DNA of 64,000 nt, from contig JAFAQY010000027.1 in assembly GCA_019261985.1 (NCBI GenBank), forward strand, positions 124,001-188,000. Reading direction: 5' to 3'. The position numbers and the translations under genes are program-made. Under the pieces are notes generated by a model. That model was not told the origin of the DNA and searched no databases. It saw nothing but the letters and a program-made list of their open reading frames with translations. This DNA is from Bryobacterales bacterium (GTDB lineage Bacteria; Acidobacteriota; Terriglobia; Bryobacterales; Bryobacteraceae). This document shows, in pieces, positions 28,729 to 37,901 of the stretch (position 1 is the first letter of the stretch; each line of letters starts with the position of its first letter).

Positions 28729-28734
28729 TATAAT
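28729..28734 (+). promoter_or_regulatory. Candidate -10 box of the PEP-CTERM gene
   Basis: TATAAT in aaggttataatcc about 75 nt upstream of the start codon; -35 not clear. Confidence 0.35.
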
Positions 28735-28809
28735 CCTTTGGAACTAAGAATGCAAATAAGCGTGAGTCAGTAGAAACAACAACAAACAAACGGAGGAATA
28801 GCTGATCTT

Positions 28810-29688
28810 ATGAAGACGGGTTATTTTTTGGGAGTGGTGATGGCAACTGGCTTGGTGACCATTCCCGCCCATGCAACGCTGCTCGGGTTAACGACCTTAA
28901 GCCCTGGAGGAAGCGTCGTTCCCGGTAATGCAACCAATTCAACGGCGACAATCACGGGTTATAAAACTGCCTGTCCAACTTTTACGCCGACCCCCCACGT
29001 CGCCGCGCCTCCCACGACACTGACGATTGCCGCGGGAAGTACGGTAGTGGCCGATACGTGCGACGAGAGTGTCATCGTTAGTTCAGCGTCAAAGCCGCTC
29101 GGCACGGCGACGCTGCGAGAAGTAGTTGCCCGGGAGTCTGGTGGAACCCTGGACTTCTACTATCAATCCAGTTTCGCGCCCAATGCCGGTGTTACCGGTT
29201 GGGGAATTTCCGACATCTTTGGCGTACCCTATACCGCCAACCCATCGTTCCTGGTAGGTAACTACCTGACGGCCGCCCTGCTCGGTTCATCTGGTACCGG
29301 CCCATCGACGAAGGCCGTCGACAATGCCAATAAGTCTGCCGGCGGCGGATTCGGCGGGACGGGGTCGTGCACTAATGGTAGCGGCATTGCAACCGGTAAG
29401 GATTGCATCACATTTGACTTCGGCCCCTCGTTGACGACTGCGGTGGTTGTGATATCTACGACCGACACGCTGTTTAGTGCTCTCACCAGGGGCGATATGG
29501 GCCTCGATGCAGACAATGGACTTGGGACTACGGCGGCCGTGGATGCTTTTTGGGGTTACGTCCCTCTCGGCTCCCCCTCTTCCGTTCCTGAGCCGGTTTC
29601 TATTGTCCTATTAGGTACGATCCTGGCGTTCTCTGCTTTCTTTATTCGCCGGCGAAAGTCGGCGAAAAACGAATCGTCTGTCAGTTAG
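28810..29688 (+). CDS. PEP-CTERM sorting-domain protein (exosortase substrate)
   Basis: Signal MKTGYFLGVVMATGLVTIPAHA; C-terminal VPEPVSIVLLGTILAFSAFFIRRRK tripartite sorting signal. Confidence 0.92.
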   Translation: MKTGYFLGVVMATGLVTIPAHATLLGLTTLSPGGSVVPGNATNSTATITGYKTACPTFTPTPHVAAPPTTLTIAAGSTVVADTCDESVIVSSASKPLGTATLREVVARESGGTLDFYYQSSFAPNAGVTGWGISDIFGVPYTANPSFLVGNYLTAALLGSSGTGPSTKAVDNANKSAGGGFGGTGSCTNGSGIATGKDCITFDFGPSLTTAVVVISTTDTLFSALTRGDMGLDADNGLGTTAAVDAFWGYVPLGSPSSVPEPVSIVLLGTILAFSAFFIRRRKSAKNESSVS

Positions 29689-29732
29689 TCCTCCGACTTG
29701 GCGGCTGTTCAAAACCAGCCACCTTTCTTTTT

Positions 29733-29766
29733 GGGCACCCGGGACGACTGGGTGCCCTTCGTTTTT
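29733..29766 (+). terminator. Rho-independent terminator of the PEP-CTERM gene
   Basis: GGGCACCC-gggacgact-GGGTGCCC followed by ttcgtttttt. Confidence 0.85.
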
Positions 29767-30089
29767 TACGCCGTGTCTCCCCGGAAACTCGCGGCGGACG
29801 GGAGCTTGCGCGACTCACGTTCATCGAGTTTTCCGGACTGAGCCGGAGATGACGGCTGCGCCGGGCTGCGGCGTCGCTCTCGTATCGCCACGCGCCGGAG
29901 CGATAGTTCTGGGGTGGAGCAGCCTGCTGGCGAGACGAATCGTTGGAATTTAATCCCACAGCAAGCCACCGCTCCAAAGGCTCAGGAAGTCAACCGGCTG
30001 GCGAGATTCAAGTAATTCAATCGCTGACCGATTTGGCTTGTAGGATGCACTAGCAGATCCAGCAACAAGATGTTGTCAAAAGTGTAACT

Positions 30090-31823
30090 ATGGCTACCCC
30101 CACCCTTAAATTGCCTCTCGCTCCAGTGCAGTTCACGCCTTTGTCCATCATCAGGATGATTTGGTTGCATCGGCTGGCTATTCTATTGATTTGGTTGGTG
30201 TGTTCCGCAGTCACCGCGATCATCGTGCGCACCCTGCCGGCTGAGTACAAGGCGGAGGTATCCATTCTGGTCGATCCGCAGAAGATCCCGAACACGGTGG
30301 TGCAATCCATGGTGACCACCAACGTTCAAGACCGCTTGGCAACGATTAGCCAGCAGATTTTGAGCACGGCACAATTGCAGAAGGTGATCGATGACTTTGG
30401 TCTGTACAAACGAGAGAAAAAGGACATGATCGCCGAAGAAATTGTTCAGCTGATGCGCTCTAAGATCAAGGTGAGTCTGGACAGAGGGTGGACCAACAAT
30501 ACGCCTGGAGCGTTCCGGATCGCGTTCACGGGCGAGGACCCGGCGGTTGTCGCCCAAGTTGCGAACCGGCTTGGGAATCTGTTTATCGAAGAGAACATGC
30601 GCACGCGCGAAACCCAGGTGGAGGGGACCTCCGAGTTTCTTGAGACGCAGCTTCAGGACGCAAAGAAGCGCCTGGACGAAGCCGAAACTCAGATCAGCGC
30701 GTACAAGCTGAAGCACAACGGCGAATTACCGGAGCAGATGAATGTTATTGCCGCGAATTTGAATCGTTTGCAATCGGAACTGGTAGGCAATCGCGATGCG
30801 ATCGCGCGCGCCGAGCAATCCAAAAAAGTGCTCGAAGACACGCTGGGTCTAGCCGAAACCAATCTGCAGGAGCTAATCGACCGCGATACCGCGGCAGCGG
30901 CTGCTCCGCCGCCGGCGGCCGGTCCAGTTGTCCGAAACCCGGAAGCCCCTGCTCCGGCGCGAGTCTTAAAAGATTCTGAGAAGCTTGAGCTGCAGCTCGA
31001 AGATGCGCGAGCAAGGGGCTACGGCGAAGCCCATCCGGAGGTCAAGCGGCTGAAGCGCGAGATCGCCACAGCCAAGGCCCGAGAAGAGAAAGAGGCAGCG
31101 GCGGCAGCGGCGGCGCCTCCGCCTTCTCCCCCGCAACCCAAGCAGGCCGATGCTGCCGAGAAAGCTGCCGCAGCGGCGGCGGCCGTGGCTCCTCCGAAGA
31201 TCTTGAAGGAGCGCGGCGAAGTTGTGCAGGCACGCGAGCGAATCAAAGTCATCAAAGACAACATTGAGCAGAATGAGAAAGACGTTGCCGCGCGCACCAT
31301 CGAGCAGGAAAGGCTCAGCAAGGCGATCACCTCCGAGCAGGCTAAGCTGACCAATGTGCCGGTTCGCGAGCAGGAAATGGCGCAGATTATCCGCGATCAC
31401 GCCTCTCTTTCCGCCGAGTATCAATCGATGTTGGCCAAGTCGACACAAGCGAAGATTTCTACGGATATGGAGTTGCGACAGAAATCCGAGCGGTTCGCCA
31501 TTAATGATCCGGCGCATGTCCCCGGAAAGCCGGACAGCCCCGATCGTCCCCTGCTGAACGCAGTGGGATCGCTGATTGGGCTGGGGCTCGGATTTTTGAT
31601 CGCGATTGCGCAGGAGCTTCACAAAAACCGGTTGTTAGGCGCGTGGGAACTCCCGGACGAGGCCCCGGTGTTGATACATGTTCCGCGAATTCAGCCCGTC
31701 GATGGCGGCGTAGTGGGCTTATGGGCGGGCTGGACCTGGTCGCGCCGGTTTGCAGTCGTCTCGGCCGTGATCATTCCGATTGTCGCGGCGCTGCTCGCCG
31801 CTCGATTCTATCTAGGCCGCTAA
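30090..31823 (+). CDS. Polysaccharide chain-length determinant protein (Wzz/GumC-like, exosortase-locus type)
   Basis: YKAEVSILVDPQKIPNTVVQSMVTTNVQDRLATISQQILS...; long coiled coil; C-terminal PDSPDRPLLNAVGSLIGLGLGFLIA. Confidence 0.88.
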   Translation: MATPTLKLPLAPVQFTPLSIIRMIWLHRLAILLIWLVCSAVTAIIVRTLPAEYKAEVSILVDPQKIPNTVVQSMVTTNVQDRLATISQQILSTAQLQKVIDDFGLYKREKKDMIAEEIVQLMRSKIKVSLDRGWTNNTPGAFRIAFTGEDPAVVAQVANRLGNLFIEENMRTRETQVEGTSEFLETQLQDAKKRLDEAETQISAYKLKHNGELPEQMNVIAANLNRLQSELVGNRDAIARAEQSKKVLEDTLGLAETNLQELIDRDTAAAAAPPPAAGPVVRNPEAPAPARVLKDSEKLELQLEDARARGYGEAHPEVKRLKREIATAKAREEKEAAAAAAAPPPSPPQPKQADAAEKAAAAAAAVAPPKILKERGEVVQARERIKVIKDNIEQNEKDVAARTIEQERLSKAITSEQAKLTNVPVREQEMAQIIRDHASLSAEYQSMLAKSTQAKISTDMELRQKSERFAINDPAHVPGKPDSPDRPLLNAVGSLIGLGLGFLIAIAQELHKNRLLGAWELPDEAPVLIHVPRIQPVDGGVVGLWAGWTWSRRFAVVSAVIIPIVAALLAARFYLGR

Positions 31824-31845
31824 TTTCCGTTAAAGTACTTAAACG

Positions 31846-32964
31846 ATGTACGAAAAATACTTCGGACTGGCAACCAACCCGTTCAGCATGACCCCCGATC
31901 CGGCCATGCTGTTCATGACGCCCACGCACCGGGAAGCGCTGGCGGGGTTGGCATATGCCATTCTGGAGCGCAAAGGTTTTGTGGCCTTGACGGGCGAGGC
32001 TGGAACGGGCAAGACCAGCTTGCTGGCTCGAACTCTGACCGTATTGCCCAAAACTCGCGTGGCATCGAGCGTCATTCTAAACCCCAGTCTCAATCAAGAC
32101 GAGTTTCTGGAGATGATGCTCTTGGACTTCGGCTTCCGGGAGGTTGCGGCCAGCAAGGCCCGAAGGCTGCTGGCGTTCCAGGAATTTCTTCTCAAAACGC
32201 AGGCCGCTAATCAGATTGCAGTATTGGTAGTCGATGAGGCTCACAAGCTGACGCCTGGTTTGCTTGAAGAGATCCGCCTGCTGAGTAATCTCGAGTTTCC
32301 GGGGACGAAGCTGCTTCAGATCGTGCTTGCAGGGCAACCGGAGCTGATCGATGTTTTGAACCGGCCCGATTTGCGGCAATTGAATCAGCGGGTATCCGTG
32401 CGGCTTTCGATCGGGTTATTGAAGCCGTCGGAGATCTCGCAATATATCGCCTTGCGCTGGTCCAAATCGGCCTCGACGCCCCCGCCTTTCGCGGACGCAG
32501 CCTACCGCGAGATTGCGCTGTGGTCGCGCGGAATTCCGAGACTGGTGAACTCGATTTGCGACAACGCCCTGATGCTGGCCTTCGCGGAAACATCTCCGAA
32601 GGTCGAGCCGGTTCATGTCGGTGAGGCGGGACGGGATCTTTCGCTTGCCGATCCGGGCGGCGATCCAGTGAAATTCAAAGCGTATTATCCCGCGCCGTCG
32701 CCGGCGGCGGCGAGCGCGCCGGGAAGCGGCATAACCAGCATGACCGCGGCCAACAGGGCGCAATTGAGAACTGGAGCGGCGGGGCAGAACCCGAAACGGC
32801 CTGTTAGCGCAGGCGAGGACGACGATTTTGAGATGAGAAGGCCGGCGTTGCCGCTGCGCGTGACTTCGGTCCCGCGTACGTTGAATGAGTATAGCCAGCA
32901 AAAACCTTCGTTGTGGCAAAGGTGGGTGGGGAAGAGGCGCGCTGTCGAACGCGCAGCTCCGTAG
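31846..32964 (+). CDS. ExeA/GspA-like AAA ATPase (exosortase-locus type)
   Basis: MYEKYFGLATNPFSMTPDPAMLFMTPTHREALAGL..., Walker A TGEAGTGKTS, Walker B AVLVVDEAHKL. Confidence 0.92.
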   Translation: MYEKYFGLATNPFSMTPDPAMLFMTPTHREALAGLAYAILERKGFVALTGEAGTGKTSLLARTLTVLPKTRVASSVILNPSLNQDEFLEMMLLDFGFREVAASKARRLLAFQEFLLKTQAANQIAVLVVDEAHKLTPGLLEEIRLLSNLEFPGTKLLQIVLAGQPELIDVLNRPDLRQLNQRVSVRLSIGLLKPSEISQYIALRWSKSASTPPPFADAAYREIALWSRGIPRLVNSICDNALMLAFAETSPKVEPVHVGEAGRDLSLADPGGDPVKFKAYYPAPSPAAASAPGSGITSMTAANRAQLRTGAAGQNPKRPVSAGEDDDFEMRRPALPLRVTSVPRTLNEYSQQKPSLWQRWVGKRRAVERAAP

Positions 32965-33029
32965 CGAGATCCGTAAGCGGGAGAGATCAAAGCAAGAGCG
33001 AGCGGCGAGAGCCGTTAAAGAAAACAAAT

Positions 33030-34022
33030 ATGAGCAAGATATTACAAGCCCTGCACGGCGCGCAAAATGAAGTTTCCGAGCTGTTGCCGGCGCTGATCGG
33101 AGAGGAGGCTCCCGCGGAGAGCAGCGCACCGGCGGGGGAGGAGCCCGCCGACGCGGCGGTGAGCGATCAAATTCAGGCGGCCGAAGCTGTGCTGCCGCAG
33201 GCGAACGGCGTGGGGGCAGTGGGCGCGGCTCCTGCGTTTGCTGCAGCCGAGGCACCTGCGGCGGAGGCGCCGCCCGCCCATTCCGGGCGCATACGCGAGG
33301 TTCCGCTGGCGATTCCGGCCTCGCTCGCCCTGCTTCCGTTTGAAGATCCGCGCGCGCACGCAGCCGAACAGTACCGCATCCTCCGCACCAAACTCAGCCA
33401 TCATCCCATGCGTCCCAAAATGATCGTGATCTCAAGCGCGAACCCTGGGGATGGCAAAACTTTTACGGCGATCAATCTGTCCGGCGTATTGTCTCTTAAG
33501 GGCGAGGGAAAAATACTTTTGATCGACGGCGATTTCCGCAGGTCTGCCCTGCATCGCCAGCTCGGCATTCCGGCGTCTCCGGGCTTGGCGGAGGTGATTC
33601 TGGGAACCGCCGCGCTCGACGACGCAATCATACAGGCCCAGCAGTTCCCGCACCTGCACATTCTAGTGAACGGGAAGCTGGAGGATCTGAATCCCAGCGA
33701 ATTGCTTGACTCGCCGCATTGGCGAGCGCTGTGTCAGGCGGTGCGCCGACGCTATCAGTACATTATTGTGGACACGCCGCCGGTGTCCGCGGTCGCCGAC
33801 TTCGAGTTGATTCAAATGGCTTCGGATGGAACCGTGCTGGTCGCGCGGCCGGAGCATACCAACCGGAGTGCGTGTTTTAAGGCGATTGAGGCAATACCGA
33901 GAGAAAAGCTCCTCGGGGTGATTTTGAATTGCTCGCAACCCTGGTTCTTAAATAAATCCCACAGCTATGGTTATGGCTACGGCTATGGATACGGAACCGG
34001 GGCCAAGGACGCCCGGAAGTAG
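33030..34022 (+). CDS. BY-kinase (CpsD/CapB-like tyrosine autokinase) with Tyr-Gly tail
   Basis: KMIVISSANPGDGKTFTAINLSGVLSL...ILLIDGDFRRSALH...YIIVDTPPVSAVAD; C-terminal SYGYGYGYGYGTG. Confidence 0.9.
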   Translation: MSKILQALHGAQNEVSELLPALIGEEAPAESSAPAGEEPADAAVSDQIQAAEAVLPQANGVGAVGAAPAFAAAEAPAAEAPPAHSGRIREVPLAIPASLALLPFEDPRAHAAEQYRILRTKLSHHPMRPKMIVISSANPGDGKTFTAINLSGVLSLKGEGKILLIDGDFRRSALHRQLGIPASPGLAEVILGTAALDDAIIQAQQFPHLHILVNGKLEDLNPSELLDSPHWRALCQAVRRRYQYIIVDTPPVSAVADFELIQMASDGTVLVARPEHTNRSACFKAIEAIPREKLLGVILNCSQPWFLNKSHSYGYGYGYGYGTGAKDARK

Positions 34023-34103
34023 CGTTCGGCAGCGAGAGCAAGTTCAGTTATTGCAATCACTTACATCAATGAGATGGGAGTGAAAGGGCGGAGCTTTGTA
34101 CTT

Positions 34104-34583
34104 ATGTATCCGAATCTAAAGTTGCGGCTATGGACCACCGGGATACGTCAGAACCGGCTGGCGAAGATGCTGACGATCGATGAGACCACGCTGAGCCGCA
34201 TTGTGAACGGGTTTCGTCAACCTAGCCCGGAGATACGGGAGCGGATCGCAGCCGCGCTGGATTGCGATGAGACCTGGTTGTTTCAAACGGAGGAACGGCA
34301 CAGGGCCGGGGCGGCGCCGGCTCCTGCTGCAGACCTGCCTAGTCAAGCCGCGCAAGAGGGCGTTAAGCCGCCGCGGGTGCCGCCGCGAGTTTCGGAAGAG
34401 CGGCCCAGGATGGGGCCGGGCGTTACCCGGCCGGGAAGCTTCGCCACCCCGGCCGCCGCGCGGGCTACCGTTTCGACGGACGACGGACAGAGTAGCGGTT
34501 CGGTTCTTTCCGCGAACGACGGCGGAAACGGGGCCGCGCCCAGGCGCGCAAGCCGGCGCAATCGCGCGCCGATGAGTCTTTAA
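34104..34583 (+). CDS. XRE-type helix-turn-helix protein with Pro/Ala-rich tail
   Basis: MYPNLKLRLWTTGIRQNRLAKMLTIDETTLSRIVNGFRQPSPEIRERIAAALDCDETWLF. Confidence 0.75.
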   Translation: MYPNLKLRLWTTGIRQNRLAKMLTIDETTLSRIVNGFRQPSPEIRERIAAALDCDETWLFQTEERHRAGAAPAPAADLPSQAAQEGVKPPRVPPRVSEERPRMGPGVTRPGSFATPAAARATVSTDDGQSSGSVLSANDGGNGAAPRRASRRNRAPMSL

Positions 34584-34622
34584 AGTTTAGTTCGTAAAAG
34601 TCTGTTTTCTGTCCTTCCGATT

Positions 34623-36551
34623 ATGTGCGGAATTGCCGGTTATTTGACACACGATCCGGTGAGCTTGGATCCAAGCTTGCTTCGCGGCATGTGCGATCGC
34701 TTGGCGCATCGCGGACCCGATTCGTATGGGTGTTTTGCGGAACCTCCGGTTGCGCTGGGGCACCGCCGTTTAAGCATCATCGATCTCAGTACCGGCGATC
34801 AGCCGCTCGGGAACGAGGATGGCTCGGTCCAAGTGATCTTCAACGGCGAGATCTACAACTATAAAGAGCTGCGCCAAGAGCTTCGCGGCAAGGGTCACCA
34901 ATTCCGCACCGAGAGCGATACCGAGGTTCTGGCCCATCTATACGAAGAAGTGGGCGAGCGTGTCCCGGAATTCCTCAACGGCATGTTCGCCTTTGCGATC
35001 TGGGACGCGCGGCGGGAAAGGCTGATGCTGGCGCGCGACCGGCTGGGCAAAAAGCCGCTGTACTACACAACCGCGGTGAAGGGGTTTGCTCTGTGTTTCG
35101 CATCCGAGCTAAAGGCCCTGACAGTGATTCCGGGTTTCGACGCCCGGGTGAATCATCGCGCAGTCGCGGATTTCTTGAGTCTTTCCTACGTGCCCGATCC
35201 GGATACGATTTACGAAAGCACATCCAAGCTTGCGCCTGCGAGCGCTTTGGTGGCTACCCGCTCCGGAGTCCGGGTGTGGCGCTACTGGCAGCTTAGGTTA
35301 AACGCGGACCGAGGCCGTTCGCTCGAGGGGTCGATGGAGGAGATTCGCGCCCTTGCAAAGGATGCGGTCCGCCGCAGGCTGTTGAGCGATGTGCCTTTGG
35401 GGGCTTTCCTGAGCGGGGGCGTGGATTCCTCGGCCGTGGTCGGATTGATGGCCGAGCAGAATCCGGATCCCGTCAAGACGTTTTCGATCGGTTTTACAGA
35501 CAAGAGATTCGACGAGCTGGAATACGCGCGCATGTCGGCCGCGATGCATGCGACGGATCATCGCGAGCAGGTAGTCTCGCCCCGCATCGAGGACGTCTTC
35601 GATGTCCTGGTGGAGCATTTCGATGAGCCGTTTGCAGACTCTTCCGCCATTCCGATGCTGTATGTTTCGCGGATGGCGCGGGAGCAGGTGACGGTGGCAT
35701 TGTGCGGGGACGGCGCAGACGAAATTTTCGGCGGCTACCGCCGGTACCTCCACGGTGTGATTGAAGAACGTCTACGGCGAAGGTTTCCAAAGTGGTTCCG
35801 GCAATCGGCGATCCAAGCCGCGGGCCGCTACTACCCCAAATTCGACTATCTGCCGCAGGTGTTTCGCGCCAAGACTTTGCTCACCAATGTAGCGGATGAT
35901 TTAGGCAATGCGTATTTCACGACCATGTCGGCGTTTCGGGACGCGGGGCTGGAGGCTGTGCTTTCAAGCCATGTTCGCCGTAATTTGAACGGGTATTCGC
36001 CGCGCGAGAGATTTCGCGGAATGTTTAAAGACGTGAAGGAGTATTCGCCGCTCGAGCAGATGCAGTGGGTGGACCTTCAAACGTATTTGCCGGGAGACAT
36101 CCTGGTGAAGGCGGACCGCGCCACGATGGCTTATTCGCTCGAGTCAAGATCTCCATGGCTCGACTACCGGATGGCGGAATTGGCTTTTGGGCTTCCTTCA
36201 GACTTCAAGCTGCATGGGCGGACCGGCAAATATATCTTCAAACGCGCCGTTGCGCCCTATGTTCCCAAAGCGGTCATCGACCGCAAGAAGATGGGTTTTT
36301 CCGTGCCGCTGGCCGAATGGTTCAGGAGCGCATTGAAACCGATTTTCCGTGCTTTAGTGTTTAAGCCTGAGATGGAGGAGTTCGTAGCGAGTAGGGAAGT
36401 CGAGAGCATCTGGGAAGGACATCAATCGCGGCTGCACAATTACGACCGGAAGCTGTGGAGCCTGCTGATGCTGGCGGCGTGGAGTCAGCGGCACAGGAGC
36501 GGGCGCGTTAAAGACGAAGTGGCATCGGTAATGCAGTCAGCGGCGTCCTAG
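34623..36551 (+). CDS. asnB: Asparagine-synthase-like glutamine amidotransferase (exosortase-locus type)
   Basis: MCGIAGYLTHD...HRGPDSYG..., FNGEIYNYKELR, SGGVDSSAVVGLMAE. Confidence 0.92.
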   Translation: MCGIAGYLTHDPVSLDPSLLRGMCDRLAHRGPDSYGCFAEPPVALGHRRLSIIDLSTGDQPLGNEDGSVQVIFNGEIYNYKELRQELRGKGHQFRTESDTEVLAHLYEEVGERVPEFLNGMFAFAIWDARRERLMLARDRLGKKPLYYTTAVKGFALCFASELKALTVIPGFDARVNHRAVADFLSLSYVPDPDTIYESTSKLAPASALVATRSGVRVWRYWQLRLNADRGRSLEGSMEEIRALAKDAVRRRLLSDVPLGAFLSGGVDSSAVVGLMAEQNPDPVKTFSIGFTDKRFDELEYARMSAAMHATDHREQVVSPRIEDVFDVLVEHFDEPFADSSAIPMLYVSRMAREQVTVALCGDGADEIFGGYRRYLHGVIEERLRRRFPKWFRQSAIQAAGRYYPKFDYLPQVFRAKTLLTNVADDLGNAYFTTMSAFRDAGLEAVLSSHVRRNLNGYSPRERFRGMFKDVKEYSPLEQMQWVDLQTYLPGDILVKADRATMAYSLESRSPWLDYRMAELAFGLPSDFKLHGRTGKYIFKRAVAPYVPKAVIDRKKMGFSVPLAEWFRSALKPIFRALVFKPEMEEFVASREVESIWEGHQSRLHNYDRKLWSLLMLAAWSQRHRSGRVKDEVASVMQSAAS

Positions 36552-36557
36552 CGCAAA

Positions 36558-37901
36558 ATGAACTCCGCGCCGGCAACCGAATCTCGCGCCCGGACCGCGC
36601 CGGCGGGGGCCGGTTTCGCGCCTTGGCTGCTCGAGTCTCTAACGCGGTTATCTTTTAATTCGTGGAAAGCATTTGCCTCCATATTCCTGCTTTCGCTTGC
36701 AGTACGGCTGGTGCTGCTCTCGCAAGTCCCGACAGCGCGAATCGCGAACGGAGCGGAGGCCGAGAACATCGGCATTTCCTTAGCAACGAAAGGAATCTTT
36801 GGAAATCCGTACAGCCTGCCCAGCGGTTATACAGCGCACTGCGCTCCGTTCTATCCTTGGCTGGTTTCGTTGGTCTATCGATTTTTTGGAACCGGTTACG
36901 CAGGCAATCTGGTCCGCTGCGGGTTGCTGATTACGGCGTATTCGGCGCTCTATGGTTTGTATCCATGGTTTGCCCAAAAATTTGGTTTTCCGCCCGCCGC
37001 GGGAGTTCTCGCCGGGTTGATTTCCGCCGCAATACCGATAAAAAGATCCGCCGAGGTATTTTTGAGTTGGGAAGAGCCATACGCTGCCGTCGCCGTTTTC
37101 GGGCTGTTTCTGCTGACGCGGCGGGTTTGGCGGAACGCGAATGGTTGGGGACTCGCCGTAGCTTACGGGCTTTGCTGGGGGCTGGCTTATTACATGGCCC
37201 CGGCCTTGCTGCCGCTTCAGCTCGCCTTTTGCGCTTTGCATCTGATCCTGTTCCGGAAAGGCAGCGCGCTGCGGGTTGCGAAGTGGTGGGGTGTAGCGTT
37301 CATGGCCACTGCTCTGGCAATCGCCCCGTGGACGATAAGAAATCATGCGCGATTAGGAGCGTGGATGTTTATGCGGAGTTGCATGGGGATGGCGCTCTAT
37401 GTTGCGAATCATGACGATGCTCATCCATCCATCGCGGAAAACGAAGTTCTGATGCGCCGCGCGCATCCGTTCATGAGCCGGGACGCGGCTCTACGGGTTC
37501 AAGAAATCGGAGAAGTGCAGTATAACCGTGAGCTGCTTCGCAAAACGGAGGCCTGGATCGCGCGGCGTCCGTTTGCATTTCTTTCGTTAACGGCTCAGAG
37601 GCTGGTCTATTTCTGGCTCGGGCCGCTGGAGAGTCCCATCACGATGATTCCGACCTTGGTTTTTACCGTGCTGGCGTTGCCGGGTCTATGGGCAATGCGG
37701 CGTGACTCGCAGAGGCTGGAGTTTTGGTTATTTAGCGCGGCTTGGGCGATCTATCCCTGCTTGTATTATCTGGTGAATTACGTCAACCGGTACCGGGTTC
37801 CGATCGATTGGACGATCATGCTTTGCGCCTCGGCTTTCCTTTATCGCAAGCTCGAATCGGCCACCCTGCGCGCGGCATCCGCGAGCGAAAACGGACGATG
37901 A
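36558..37901 (+). CDS. Multi-TM glycosyltransferase-like membrane protein (ArnT/PMT fold)
   Basis: Many hydrophobic segments with APFYPWLVSLVYRFFG and an ArnT-like loop pattern; EPS context. Confidence 0.6.
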   Translation: MNSAPATESRARTAPAGAGFAPWLLESLTRLSFNSWKAFASIFLLSLAVRLVLLSQVPTARIANGAEAENIGISLATKGIFGNPYSLPSGYTAHCAPFYPWLVSLVYRFFGTGYAGNLVRCGLLITAYSALYGLYPWFAQKFGFPPAAGVLAGLISAAIPIKRSAEVFLSWEEPYAAVAVFGLFLLTRRVWRNANGWGLAVAYGLCWGLAYYMAPALLPLQLAFCALHLILFRKGSALRVAKWWGVAFMATALAIAPWTIRNHARLGAWMFMRSCMGMALYVANHDDAHPSIAENEVLMRRAHPFMSRDAALRVQEIGEVQYNRELLRKTEAWIARRPFAFLSLTAQRLVYFWLGPLESPITMIPTLVFTVLALPGLWAMRRDSQRLEFWLFSAAWAIYPCLYYLVNYVNRYRVPIDWTIMLCASAFLYRKLESATLRAASASENGR

